A DNA stretch of 64,000 bases from Podospora pseudocomata. Its lineage: Eukaryota; Ascomycota; Sordariomycetes; Sordariales; Podosporaceae. Position numbers and translations under genes: made by a program. The stretch covers positions 248,001 to 312,000 of the forward strand of contig NC_085891.1 of NCBI RefSeq assembly GCF_035222375.1. The letters are read 5' to 3'. This document shows positions 33,360-43,614 of this stretch, one piece after another (position 1 is the stretch's first letter; each line of letters begins with the position of its first letter). Under the pieces are notes generated by a model. It made no database searches. It worked only from the letters and a program-made list of their open reading frames with translations, and was not told the origin of the DNA.

Positions 33360-34695
33360 ATGCCGTACCACCCTTCGTCCCCGGCGCCGATGATCACGGG
33401 CGTGCCGGGAGCCATCGTGGCCATGACGGGTCAGGCTGGCTTCTCCCAGCCCAAGAAGCGATACATCGACGTCCCCTCGGAGGACCTCCTCGACGTCGGC
33501 GAGACCAGCAGCTACCTGATGGGTGCGCTCGAAGACATCATCGTCAACTTCCCTCCTCGAAGCCGATACCCGCACGAAGCTCTGCAGGGCCTCTGGTCTG
33601 GCCCCACGGGCATCGCGTACCTCCTGCTTCAGGTCAGCGCCAGACTCCCAGATTTAATCGTATCCGGTCAGCCGGCCTTGCACTGGGCTCAGTGCTATAT
33701 TGCTGGGTCTAGGGGACACAACTTGCGGTTGGGGAGCCACGGTTGCGGGGTGTCGGATGAGAGACTGGCATTTGAAGCTGTCAGAGCTGCCCTAACAAAG
33801 GATCTCAGCCACGTCAGGGACTTTGTTGCGACAGTGGAGCAGGTCGCCGAAGTGGCCGAATTTCCAGACGAAAACCTGTATGGGAGGGGAGGGACGTTGT
33901 ATCTGCTGAGAATGGTGAAGCATTGGGTCGGTGCTGATAAGTGCGGCAAGATTATTGACCCTGCTATGGCTGAGATTGCCAACACCATCCTGAATAACGG
34001 GCTGGGGTCACCAGGGAAGAACGGAAGTCCCCGTGAAGATGGACGAGCAAAATGGAGCTGGCACGGAACACGGTACTTGGGAGCAGTGCATGGAGACATT
34101 GGCATCATTACTCAAGTGGTGCTCTCCATGCCAAATTTGGCAGACAGGGTGGAGAGGGTGCTGGAGAAGTTGTTGATGATGCAGCAGCACGATGGGAACT
34201 GGCCCAGCAGTGAAGGCCATACGAGCCCTGGGAAAGGTTTGGTTCAATTTTGCCACGGCGCGCCAGGGTTCGTGGTATCGCTTTGCTCTTTGCGGGCATA
34301 TTTCCCACGACTACAGGACAAGATCGACGGAGCGCTCAAAAGGGCAAGGCAATGCATCTGGACGCAGGGGTTGTTGAAAAAGGAGCCGAACTTGTGCCAT
34401 GGAATATTTGGCAATGCTTTGTACGTGGTCTCAGTAACAGGAAATAAGCTAATATAAAGAAGCTGACACGAGCAGATGTTTTCCGCCCGGCCCACAGCGA
34501 CAGCACTTTCTGGCAGTCGCTACACCTGAGAATGTGGCCCACATGAAGTGCTCAGATACAACCGGCACGGTATTCGAAAGGGCTGATTACGGACGATCAT
34601 ACTCAACCTTGACAAGCTACGCTCCCTGCGCGGTTTGGACCTGGCTAGTCGCGGGGGAACCAGATCCTATCATGTTGGGGTATAACGATGTCTAG
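33360..34695 (+). CDS. LanC-like (LANCL) protein
   Basis: Two exons, 33360-34420 and 34476-34695, with a GTACGT donor and GCAG acceptor, encoding 426 residues. The ATG at 33360 is chosen because the longer frame opens with GTG. The alpha-toroid family signature is clear: GLWSGPTGIAYLLL near the start, GRGGTLYLLR, HGTRYLGAVHGDIGI, then the zinc ligands Cys298 (QFCHGAPG) and Cys346-His347 (LCHGIFGN). Bacterial LanC cyclases add Cys thiols to dehydroamino acids in lanthipeptides. Eukaryotic LANCL proteins bind glutathione and have been shown to add it to dehydroamino acids in damaged kinases. No lanthipeptide-type precursor or dehydratase is visible nearby, so a housekeeping glutathione-linked role is more likely than a peptide pathway. 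Confidence 0.88.
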
Positions 34696-35859
34696 GGTCA
34701 TCATATGGGCGAGGTTGGATGTTGGTTGGGTATTTTTCATGTTTCATCAGTAATGTGTACCTCGCAATATTCGATGCCTCCACCTCCTTGGCCAGCCGTT
34801 CCTTCATCACCCATAATTCCTTCTACTCTCTTCTCGATGCTGGATAATTCGGAGATGACAACCTTCGTTTGCGACAGTTTCTCTTTATCGGTATCTCGTT
34901 CAGTTCTTGTCGTTCATAGCGTTTTTGTGGCTCTTGCTCATTTGGTGTCAGTTAGTCGGAGAATAGACGACGAGTTGAGAACGTGACTCACCATGTTACG
35001 AGATCTGTGTTGCTCTCTGAATTGTTGCAAATACTTTGGGTATCGGTGTTACTGGCTCGACCTTCGCGCTTGAATTGCGTGCCAAGCAAAGGAGACAATG
35101 GCGATAGCAGCAAGGACAGAGAACATGATAATAACTGGGAGGTGAAAGACGACCATCGTAGCTATGACAGAACCATGTGAAAAGGGGTGTTGGCGTGGCG
35201 AAGAGGTGAATCGAAGAGGGCTGAGTCCAGGAAAGGTTCAGAGGAAACCAACATCGGCATGCTTAGTTCGGGAAGGAAAAGAGATTTTAACACCAGGTAT
35301 TCAAATAGGCCTGGAGGAAAGGTACCTTGGGCAGATAACTTTGCTTGGATGCCCCTGATATTATTTCTCCGCTTCCAGTCCCATCTCTCATGTTATCACC
35401 GTCAACAAACATTTCTCTGTCAATCAGGCACCCAACATATGTGAAGTTTGAAAAAGACTATAATTGGGCTTCGCTGGAACTTCTGGTAGAAACTCGACAT
35501 CTCGCATTCCTCGTAAAGTTACCCCTGAGGCTCAAGTTAAGCCCCTGACTATTCATCCTGTATATGCATGACAGTTCTCAGCAAGGGTTCCAGGTTATCA
35601 AGACACTGTTGGAACATAATCCTTTGGTGTTGCATCACCGGCATCTGCCGAACACGCGTGTTGGCTGACACCAGACATCAAGAAGCAGGGCCCAACAGTG
35701 GCAGTAGGAGTAAATCCCGGTAGAGATGTGGGGGCTCAATGTGCTGTGCCACCCTTGCTGAAGCTTTTAAAGCTGCGGCGTGTATGGAGTCAATCTCCCA
35801 AGACCTCGCACAAGTGTGTTCCATCGTCTCTAGCGCACGTTTTCCCGATACGAGATACG
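34696..35859. other. intergenic, no gene recognised
   Basis: About 1.16 kb. Several short frames exist but none shows a recognisable domain. It likely contains the regulator promoter. Confidence 0.5.
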
Positions 35860-37209
35860 ATGCGGCGCCGGGGCCACACCAAATCCCGGCGTGGCTGTGT
35901 GCAATGGTAAGGACAACGCCACTTGTCGATTTTTGACAATGGACAATTACCTAACTGACGGCTGGGACTAGTAAATTGCGGCATGTGAAGGTGAGTGTCT
36001 GGTAACGTCTCAGCGAATTTTCGTTGATGAGAATGAACTAACCTCGATCGGTCTTCGAAGTGTGACGAAGGCCGTCCAGCATGCTCACTTTGTACCGTTT
36101 CGGCAAGGCAATGCAGCTTCATGTCCGAAGCCCCGGCAGATAGCCCTTCTTCAAGTTCGTTGTCTCGACGTCGCAGTCTCGCCGGTATTTCAACGTCCAG
36201 TGTCACCCCCCGGGAGACCTCCACACTTCTGTCTGATACAAGCCGGGCCTTATACAGCCCAACCCCCGAGGGGTTGCTCAATCTCCGTCATATTCACCTC
36301 TTGGTTCACCTGACATCCTCAAAGGACATCTTCGACTTCGGGGCCACCCCTCATCGGGCGTCCGAGAATTCAGCAGCTCTCGCTCTGGCCTTGCAAAAGG
36401 GTCTTCAGGACACCTATCTCCTCTACCAACTCCTTGCCTTTTCAGCTCGCCACCTTGCCTGCCTACATCCTTCTCAATCAGAAACCTACCTCGAGCAAGC
36501 CATAGCTCTGCAGACGCATGGCGTCTCTCTGTTCAACGTTGCCCAGCTATCCCAAGTCGACCGGTCCAACTGCGTGAGCTTTCTCATCTACTCTGGCATC
36601 CTCGGACATCACCTATTGGCTGATGCTCTCTCTTTCCGAGATCAACCGATCGATGAGTTCCTCGCCGAGTACGCCTGGTGTGCGCGTCTTCATCGTGGAG
36701 TGAGGACGATAGCTGCATCATCCTGGCCTCTGCTGATGGAGTCGGAGCTCACTGGGATGCTGTCTTGGAGTCAGGAGTATTTGCTTCGAAAACCGACTGG
36801 GCAGGAGTGCTCTCGAATCAGAGTGATGGTTGCCACATCAGCATCGTTGACCGGGGGCGAAAGACAGGCGTGCATGGAGGCGATCGATTTCCTTCAGGTT
36901 GGGTTCGATTCAGTACTGTCTGCCGACTGGGAGGAGCTTGGGAAAGAGGCCGGAAGCAAGGGAAACAAGCACCAGATGACTTATTCGTGGTCTGTGGTGG
37001 TGGCCCCCGAGTTCATGGCTTTGTTGGTGGACAAACGACCCGAGTCGCTGGTGGTGTTGGGTTATTTTTGTGTGCTGCTGCATTATGCGAGGGAGACTTG
37101 GCAGATAAGAGACGCGGGGAGGTATGTTTTCGAGATGGTCGAGCAGTGTCTTGGTGAGGCTTGGAGGTGTTGGCTTGACTGGCCTCGAAGGATGATTGCA
37201 AGCGATTAG
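35860..37209 (+). CDS. Zn2Cys6 transcription factor with 19-nt exon
   Basis: Three exons, 35860-35906, 35972-35990 and 36061-37209, giving 404 residues. The start MRRRGHTKSRRGCVQC matches the N-terminus of Upc2-like fungal regulators. The binuclear zinc cluster is spread over all three exons: C13 and C16 (C16 codon split by intron 1), C23, C30, C33, C40, with the exact spacing Cx2Cx6Cx6Cx2Cx6C. The middle exon is only 19 nt (residues KLRHVK). The rest is a helical fungal regulator domain with GVSLFNVAQLSQ. It should bind CGG-containing DNA in the nucleus. Targets are unknown. The LanC-like gene and the dehydrogenase are neighbours on the same strand but far enough apart to be separate units. 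Confidence 0.85.
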
Positions 37210-37713
37210 CCGCCATCGTGATTGACAGAATGCGGAGGGGCAGATTGTGTCAGCATCTTTTGGGTTCTAGGTAGCTGCATGGCTCGACTGCTGCAGTTCT
37301 TGTGGTAATTGTTGTCTGCCGAGCAAGACTGGATGTAACTGTTGTTAACTCCGAAGATGCCATCCAAAGATCGCCGCATCCTGCACGGCAGGTGGTAGCC
37401 GCCATGACCCCGCTGTCAGCAACTCATTGGTAATGAAAGCAAGCATCTACCAACGAGCCGATTTGTCATTTTGGAAGAGAATAACAAAAAAAAGTACCAT
37501 GCACTGTCGCCTCTGGTGCGTGATCACAAGTTGTCGATAGATGGGAATAGCCACCTTGGACACTCGCAGGCTTGGCCTCGTTGATATAAAGAGGACATAT
37601 ATCGACAGTTAAGCCGAACTGATCTCATCATCATACGCTGTCAACATCAGCTTTGTTTTTGCCGATATAATCATTCACTCGAAGCTTCATTCGCACCATT
37701 TCCCCAAGTCACC
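37210..37713. promoter_or_regulatory. promoter region of the short-chain dehydrogenase
   Basis: About 500 bp with no gene. A TATAAA box lies at 37585-37590, about 125 bp before the start codon. Confidence 0.55.
37585..37590 (+). promoter_or_regulatory. TATA box of the dehydrogenase gene
   Basis: TATAAA in the context TTGATATAAAGAGG, about 125 bp upstream of the ATG at 37714. Confidence 0.5.
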
Positions 37714-38840
37714 ATGGCACCTCAATACAACGCTGAAACGACCGGCTCCGAATTGGTCACCGAATTTGCCGCCCAGATCAAAGGCAAGGTTATTCTCACT
37801 ACTGGCGTCTCGCCCAAATCTTTGGGGGCACAATTCGTTCAGCTTATCGCGGAAGCTGAACCCGCTCTTCTCATCTTGACCGGCCGCAATACGACCAAGG
37901 CGCAACAGACTGCCGAGGTCGTTGCCAAGGCCCACCCCAATGTCAAGACACGGGTTTTGAAGCTGGACCTGGGCTCCCTGGCCTCAGTCCGGGAGGGTGC
38001 TGCCGAGGTCAATTCCTGGGACGACGTGCCGCACATCGATGTCCTTGTCAACAATGCCGGAATCATGGCTGTTCCATTCGCACTGACTGCAGATGGTTAT
38101 GAAAGTCAATACGCTACCAATCATCTGGGCCACTTTTTGTTTACCAACCTGATCATTGATAAGCTCCTCAAGAGCAGTGAACCCAGACTTGTCAGCGTGA
38201 GCAGTGATGCCCATCGTTTCAGTCCTGTCAGGTTTGACGACAATGACTTCCATGTGAGTGCTTCCCACCAGAAGTCGAAAAGCTGACCGGCATGCTGAAG
38301 TGTCTATGCTCGACAGCGTGGCGAGAACTACAACAAGTGGATTGCATACGGCCAAGCCAAAACAGCCAACATGCTCATGGCTTTATCGTTTGCCGAGAAG
38401 TTGGGAAAGAAGGGGCTGGTAGCTGTGAGCTTGCACCCCGGCGTCATCGGTACCAACCTGGGAGATGCTCTCGATTGGACGGGCGGTGATGTTGCCTTGT
38501 TGAGTATGTCTTCTCGGTTGTCTCTGAGCGGTGTATTGAGCCAAAATCAAAATCAAAGCTAACCATGAAAAAACCAGATTCTGTTGATAAGACCTTGGGA
38601 AACAGGGAAGCATGGGAGGACGGTCTGAAGTGGAAGACACATGATCAGGGCGTGGCCACCCATGTCTTTGCTGCCTTCCACCCCAGCTTGAAAGAGCACA
38701 ACGGTGCTTATCTTCAGGACGCGCATGTTGCCGATCCCTGGACCGAGACCGTGAAGCCCTGGGGCACAAGCCCGGTGGAGGCTGAGAGGCTTTGGAAGCT
38801 GAGCGAGAAGCAAGTCGGACAGGAGTTCACATACAACTGA
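37714..38840 (+). CDS. short-chain dehydrogenase/reductase
   Basis: Three exons, 37714-38253, 38317-38503 and 38578-38840, giving 329 residues. The Rossmann fold starts with LTTGVSPKSLGAQFVQLIA, a loosened version of the usual TGxxxGxG loop. Then come the NNAGIM motif, the YATNHLGHFLFTN helix, the catalytic Ser in LVSVSSDAHR, and the YxxxK pair in YGQAKTANML. The layout is that of retinol dehydrogenase/WW-oxidoreductase-like SDRs common in fungi, probably NADP-dependent. The substrate cannot be told. No signal peptide, so cytosolic. No obvious partner genes flank it. Confidence 0.9.
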
Positions 38841-39510
38841 AGTTGGTATGGGGCCTCCACGGCCTCCAACAGTAGGCAGTCAAATAGAAGCGGTTGGAAA
38901 GTGATGCCGGAGATAATTTAGGTTGAATGTAACCTCGGTGACAGGGTGGGCAACAGAAGGAGCTGAATAAAAGCCCATAGTAGGATAATGATCAGCTTCT
39001 GTGGCGACGTCAGACTATATGGTATCCTATAGAGTTGGTGAGTTCGGCCTGTTTTCTTTCTAGAATCAAGAAGTTCTGCTATGGAAAGCTAGAATCCTCC
39101 CCTGGATGCATCCTTTCTTGCGCGCCAAACGGGCGTCGACTTCCTCTTCAGGAGGTGATTGAGTGTGCCGAGCAGTACCTGGACAGGTTTTATTCCTGCC
39201 ACAAGGTAGCAGAGCGACGTCAACTCTTTCCTATTCATCAATGCGGGCTGCAGGGTTGGCCACAGGTTTGATCGTGCCTTACATTTTTAAATGAAGTGTT
39301 CCAGATGTAACCTCTGTTGAGATTTTTGCCTTGGGCGTCCCATTTCGCCCCCCTCATCCACCCCTGCCTGACACGTCCCAGCCCGTACTATGTTTACATC
39401 CAGGAGAATCACCGTTACTGCCTACCGGATAAAGTGTGGACCACTCATCATCGACGTGTACATTTCCCTTTCAGTCGATATTCCTTTGGCTATCAACACT
39501 CTCAGAGATA

Positions 39511-39552
39511 ACCGATCAATGTCCTGGTGTGCCAGGCTTTCTATTGATCGGT
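39511..39552. repeat. inverted repeat able to form a hairpin
   Basis: Perfect 10-bp arms ACCGATCAAT and ATTGATCGGT enclose a second inverted pair CCTGG/CCAGG with a TGTG loop. It lies in non-coding sequence. It might be a transcript hairpin, a palindromic protein site or the end of an eroded element. Confidence 0.5.
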
Positions 39553-40365
39553 ATATAGTGAGCAGCCAGTAGAGTATCGGAGGTTAATTGCTTTTGTTGT
39601 TGTGGCGAGCTTGTAACCTGATCCAGGCACAAGTGACGTCGATCGCCAAGACCCTATATTCTGGAACCGAACTTTCTCAGTGATACCCGGGGCTTATGCT
39701 GTGCGTCATGACTGCCATCTGCACCACCGTTGTGTTTCGGGGATTGGGTTCCTATACCCGGACCCGACATCAATGCAGGCGAGCTTACAGCCGGACGATT
39801 TAGTTGGATACTGGTGGGTACCATTCCTCCTTCTATCCTTTCCACCATGTGCTTGCGGACGGCACATCCAGATTCCCGGATGATGTCGTGATTCTATTGC
39901 AGAAAAGGGGTTCTTTTGTGGCACAGGCTGCCTCTTGATTATCTCGGCCTTTGTAAACATCACTTATCGAGCATTTTCGCAAGCTTCTCTCGCCACTCCA
40001 AGCCACTTGAACGAGTTTCAGTGGCTTGAGAACCACACAGCCAGTGAGGTGTTTACCCAAGCTATAAGATGCCATTTATAACACCCTTGTAATCAAGATC
40101 ATCGGTCATAGCAACTGAGATCATTGCATGTGCCGTGGCTTTTTTCCCCCCCTTGTCCCTAGGCTCGTGTTGCATTGTCCTTCCTTGTGACGCCATAACA
40201 TGTCTTGGATGTTTACAACTGGCCCAGGGCGGGTTTCGGCACCAAGCAGGTATAGGATGGAGATGACGGTGATTCTACCACCACAACATGGGCTTGGAAA
40301 AAGTCAGCGATGACCAGCTATTGATGCGGGAGTGCAAAGGCGAACGGGAATGCGACACTGCCATC

Positions 40366-40373
40366 TATATAAA
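40366..40373 (+). promoter_or_regulatory. TATA box of the hydrophobin gene
   Basis: TATATAAA about 148 bp before the start codon, followed by a CT-rich stretch and a CAA-rich leader, as expected for a strongly expressed secreted protein. Confidence 0.6.
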
Positions 40374-40520
40374 GATGTTGCTTCTGCCTCCCTCTAGATC
40401 AAACTTCTTCTCTCCTCCACACACTCAAGCAAACAAGCAAACAAGCCCACAAGCAAACAATCTCTACTACAACCTTCCTGCACTTCAACAACACATCTCA
40501 ACTCAAATAAAACCGCCAAA

Positions 40521-40953
40521 ATGAAGTTCACTTTCGCCATCGCCGCTGCCATCTTCACTGGCCTCGTCTCTGCCCTCCCTGCCAAGGAGGTCGAGTCTCG
40601 CCAAGTGCCCTACATCCCCTGCAGCGGCATCTACGGCTCGGCCCAGTGCTGTGCTACCGACGTTCTCGGTCTTGTGAACCTCGACTGCGGCCAGCGTACG
40701 TTCCCCAGATTTGTCCCGACTCTCCCAACCTTGAGCTAACATTTTCTGAACTTGGCAGCCCCCGAGACTCCCACCGACGCCGATACCTTCAGCGCTATTT
40801 GCTCGGCCATCGGCCAGCGTGCCCGCTGCTGCGCTCTCCCTGTCGTAAGTCACCATTGCCTCGGGATCTTACAAAAGACATTATGCTAACTGACACTTCC
40901 ACTAGCTCGACCAGGGTGTCCTCTGCAACACCCCTGCTGGCGTCCAGCCTTAA
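40521..40953 (+). CDS. class II hydrophobin
   Basis: Three exons, 40521-40695, 40759-40844 and 40906-40953, giving 102 residues. A signal peptide of about 18 residues (MKFTFAIAAAIFTGLVSA) is followed by a short propeptide-like stretch. The eight cysteines are C34, C43, C44, C56, C73, C82, C83 and C94, a close fit to the class II pattern (C-x8-CC-x11-C-x16-C-x8-CC-x10-C). Such proteins are secreted and form amphipathic films on hyphae, spores and surfaces. The intron positions fall after the fourth and the seventh Cys regions. A canonical TATA box and CAA-rich leader suggest high expression. Confidence 0.96.
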
Positions 40954-41443
40954 GCACCTTTTTGTTGTATAAAGCGGGGGCTGTCGGTCTTGACTGAATT
41001 GTCGTTTGCGCAGCGATTTGTTTTGGGTATCTTTGGACTTTCCTTTTCGGCTTTTTTTGACTCTGTTAGGGGTGTGAGGAGGTAATATTGCTGTATATAT
41101 AGCTGTATACTATTAACGCTCCTTTGACCTACGTGGTACAGTTCAGACGTGATTACATGCTTTGTAAACTTTACAAATGGTTGTATGAATGTGATCTTGC
41201 TGTATAAGCCCAAGCCAGACTGTGATAGGTTGACTGGCTTAGGAAAGCCTTTTGGTGTGCCAGTGAGGCTGTGTAGACCAGAACGGCATGGTTTCACTTA
41301 GCTTCAGCATCAGCCCCCTCAAACTATTCAACCTCGTTTGGTCGGGCTGCGCCCTATCATGAAGGGCAGCATTTAAAAACTGAAGGGAATTTGTTGCACC
41401 GTAAGGTTTTTACCACCACACCTTTCACGACCAAGCCATTACC
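40954..41443. other. intergenic, 3' region of hydrophobin
   Basis: About 490 bp, AT-rich in parts, with no gene seen. Confidence 0.5.
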
Positions 41444-42394
41444 ATGCTTTTGAGATCACGCAGAATTATCACCCAAACCAATGCTACCCCAACTTTTCCT
41501 TTCGACAAACTACCCAGGGAACTGCAGATTGAAGTGTGGAAGAACTCGGATGAAGTAGATACTTTATGGAGACCCACGGTTCAGGCCCAGAACTCGTTGG
41601 AGTTAGCACGGGACATGATCGGCCCAAAAGACGCAAACGGGAAGTGGCTTGCAAGGTTTCGCTTTGAGTACTTCGTTTCCCGTCGTATCCCAACACTGGC
41701 TCACGTCTGCCGCAATTCACGACAAATCATCCAGGCACATGCTTCAGCACCTGAACAGACACTCAAAGATCGGAACCGCTTCTGGTATAAAAACACCTGG
41801 AACGACTTTTACGGCTCAGTCGTCGTCCTCGAGGAGATTTACGCCGAGAACAAACAGTCGCTGCTACCCATCCTGCCAAAAGGCAGTTATCTGGTTTTGA
41901 AGCTCCCATATGGTCACCGCCACGGACCCATCCACAACCTCGCGCAGGGGAGGAGACTGCTCGAGGTGATCCTGGCAGCAAAGCACGATCAAATCAAGGT
42001 TCTTTTGCCAAGCCAAAAACATCACAAGCTTTCCAAAACACCGATAAACGAAAAGCTGGCTGCGCAGGCGAGGTTTTGGTACGACGATCCTCTGCTGGTG
42101 AGCATTCATGATCTTCGGTGCTGGAACGAACTGCGCGACTATTGCCGCAGTGCTGGTGAAACTTGGCCGTTTATTGAGTCTGTTTTGGAGGGACGGAAAA
42201 CCAGGGACGCCATGGTGGAGGAGGCTCTCAGGCCACTCGTGGGTCTGTGGAACAGAGAGAACAAGCATCGAGAAGATCGAGGGTTCGACAAACTGAAGCC
42301 TTTGCCGAGTATCGACGTGGTGGCAGAGGTCCGGTTCACGCATTCTAGTGCTGGGTATAGTAGGATGGCTCTCAGTCGTGGTGGGTGGGATTAG
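41444..42394 (+). CDS. 2EXR domain protein
   Basis: Intronless, 316 residues. The N-terminal FPFDKLPRELQIEVWKNS is the start of a 2EXR domain, an F-box-related motif very widespread in filamentous fungi. It continues with PTLAHVCRNSRQII and a VVVLEEIYAE segment. Members are mostly of unknown function and are often lineage-expanded. The C-terminal part is Lys/Arg-rich and shows no other domain. The frame is complete, and the ATG is preceded by an ACC context (ACCATGC). Confidence 0.82.
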   Translation: MLLRSRRIITQTNATPTFPFDKLPRELQIEVWKNSDEVDTLWRPTVQAQNSLELARDMIGPKDANGKWLARFRFEYFVSRRIPTLAHVCRNSRQIIQAHASAPEQTLKDRNRFWYKNTWNDFYGSVVVLEEIYAENKQSLLPILPKGSYLVLKLPYGHRHGPIHNLAQGRRLLEVILAAKHDQIKVLLPSQKHHKLSKTPINEKLAAQARFWYDDPLLVSIHDLRCWNELRDYCRSAGETWPFIESVLEGRKTRDAMVEEALRPLVGLWNRENKHREDRGFDKLKPLPSIDVVAEVRFTHSSAGYSRMALSRGGWD

Positions 42395-43614
42395 AAAGGA
42401 GAGCCCTTAGTAGATAGCCTAGTTGGATGACAACAGGTTGTTTACTTTCCCCCTTTTAACCACCGTTCAGCATACCTAGCCACGCACCGCCAGTCTACGT
42501 GCAGATTTCGATAGACGATGCTCAAATTTTCGTTTTCGACTTGCTGAATCTCTGGTTTCACTCTGAAATTTTGAGGCTTGGCCCCCAAGAACTTGGCGAC
42601 TCGATTATGCGTACTACCTATGAGCCTGGATTTCTATGATCGATCTCGTTACTCACCGGCGGTCAAAGATAACGATAATAGGCTCGAACCATGACTAATG
42701 GGTATTACACGTGTTGACGAGTGTCGCATGCTCTTCTTCCTCACGGATGAGTTGAGGGGAAAAGGAATTGATGTTCCTGTTCCTGAGCGCCGAGAGCGCG
42801 TGGAAGGCGGCCAGAACGAACCTGCGTTCTTCTGTGGCCTTTCCAAACAGGAAGTTCCCTTACAAATACCCCACTCTTTTGAGCTACCAAGGCGCTGCCA
42901 AGGCCTTCTCTCCGGCTTAATGTTGGAGTGTGAGCGAAGGGGGGCCCCACGGCGCGGCGTCTTGACATAAAAGAATGAGTCGGCACCTGTAGACATGTCA
43001 GAGCATGGTCAATATCGAAGGCGCGAGAAAGGGCGATTAAGTGAAGAGGCGGTCGAGCATGGCAGCCAGCCCTACGAGATGGCCGTGTCAGAAGAACTGC
43101 CCAAAGCGGCAGTAAAAACACACGTCCTGCGTTTCCAGTTTCTCAAAACCGGCTCCACCGCCTCCAACCGGCCCCGCAAAAGCCCAGCACAAACCCACAA
43201 TTCTCTCAACCTGGTACGTAATGTCTGTGGCCATTTGCGCCTTGGCTGCCAGGTTCGGGCTGGAGAAGAGCTGCGAATCCCTTCCTGCCCAGACATTCTG
43301 TGATTCTCCTTCTCTTGCTCGCGATACGCCGAGCTAGGCGATGGGCAACTTTCGCAGGCGGCCCGGGATGACTCCTCTACGTCTTCAGTGGTGGACCAAC
43401 GGGGGAAGAGAAAACATCCAGAGGGTCCAGAGTGTTAATAAGACGGGACATGTTGCTGTTATATAATGGCGTCCTCGGCGCCCCTTTCTGTCATCCCAAA
43501 AGTCTTGCCAACTTCCACCCCTTCGAATCTTTCGATGTAGCACCCCAGCCAAGTTCCGGATCACACATTTTCGCTCCCCGCCGTTCATCTGCCATCTTGG
43601 CTCTGCCGCCCACC
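42395..43614. promoter_or_regulatory. promoter region of the P-type ATPase
   Basis: About 1.2 kb without a convincing gene. A TATATAA box at 43460-43466 lies about 149 bp before the ATPase start. Confidence 0.5.
43460..43466 (+). promoter_or_regulatory. TATA box of the P-type ATPase gene
   Basis: TATATAA in the context CTGTTATATAATGG, about 149 bp before the ATG. Confidence 0.5.

Larger units (their letters stand above)
38841..40520. promoter_or_regulatory. long intergenic region upstream of the hydrophobin
   Basis: About 1.7 kb. I see no gene. A strong hairpin-forming inverted repeat lies at 39511-39552 and a TATA box at 40366-40373. The leader just before the hydrophobin start carries CAAACAAG-type repeats (about 40427-40463). 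Confidence 0.55.
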
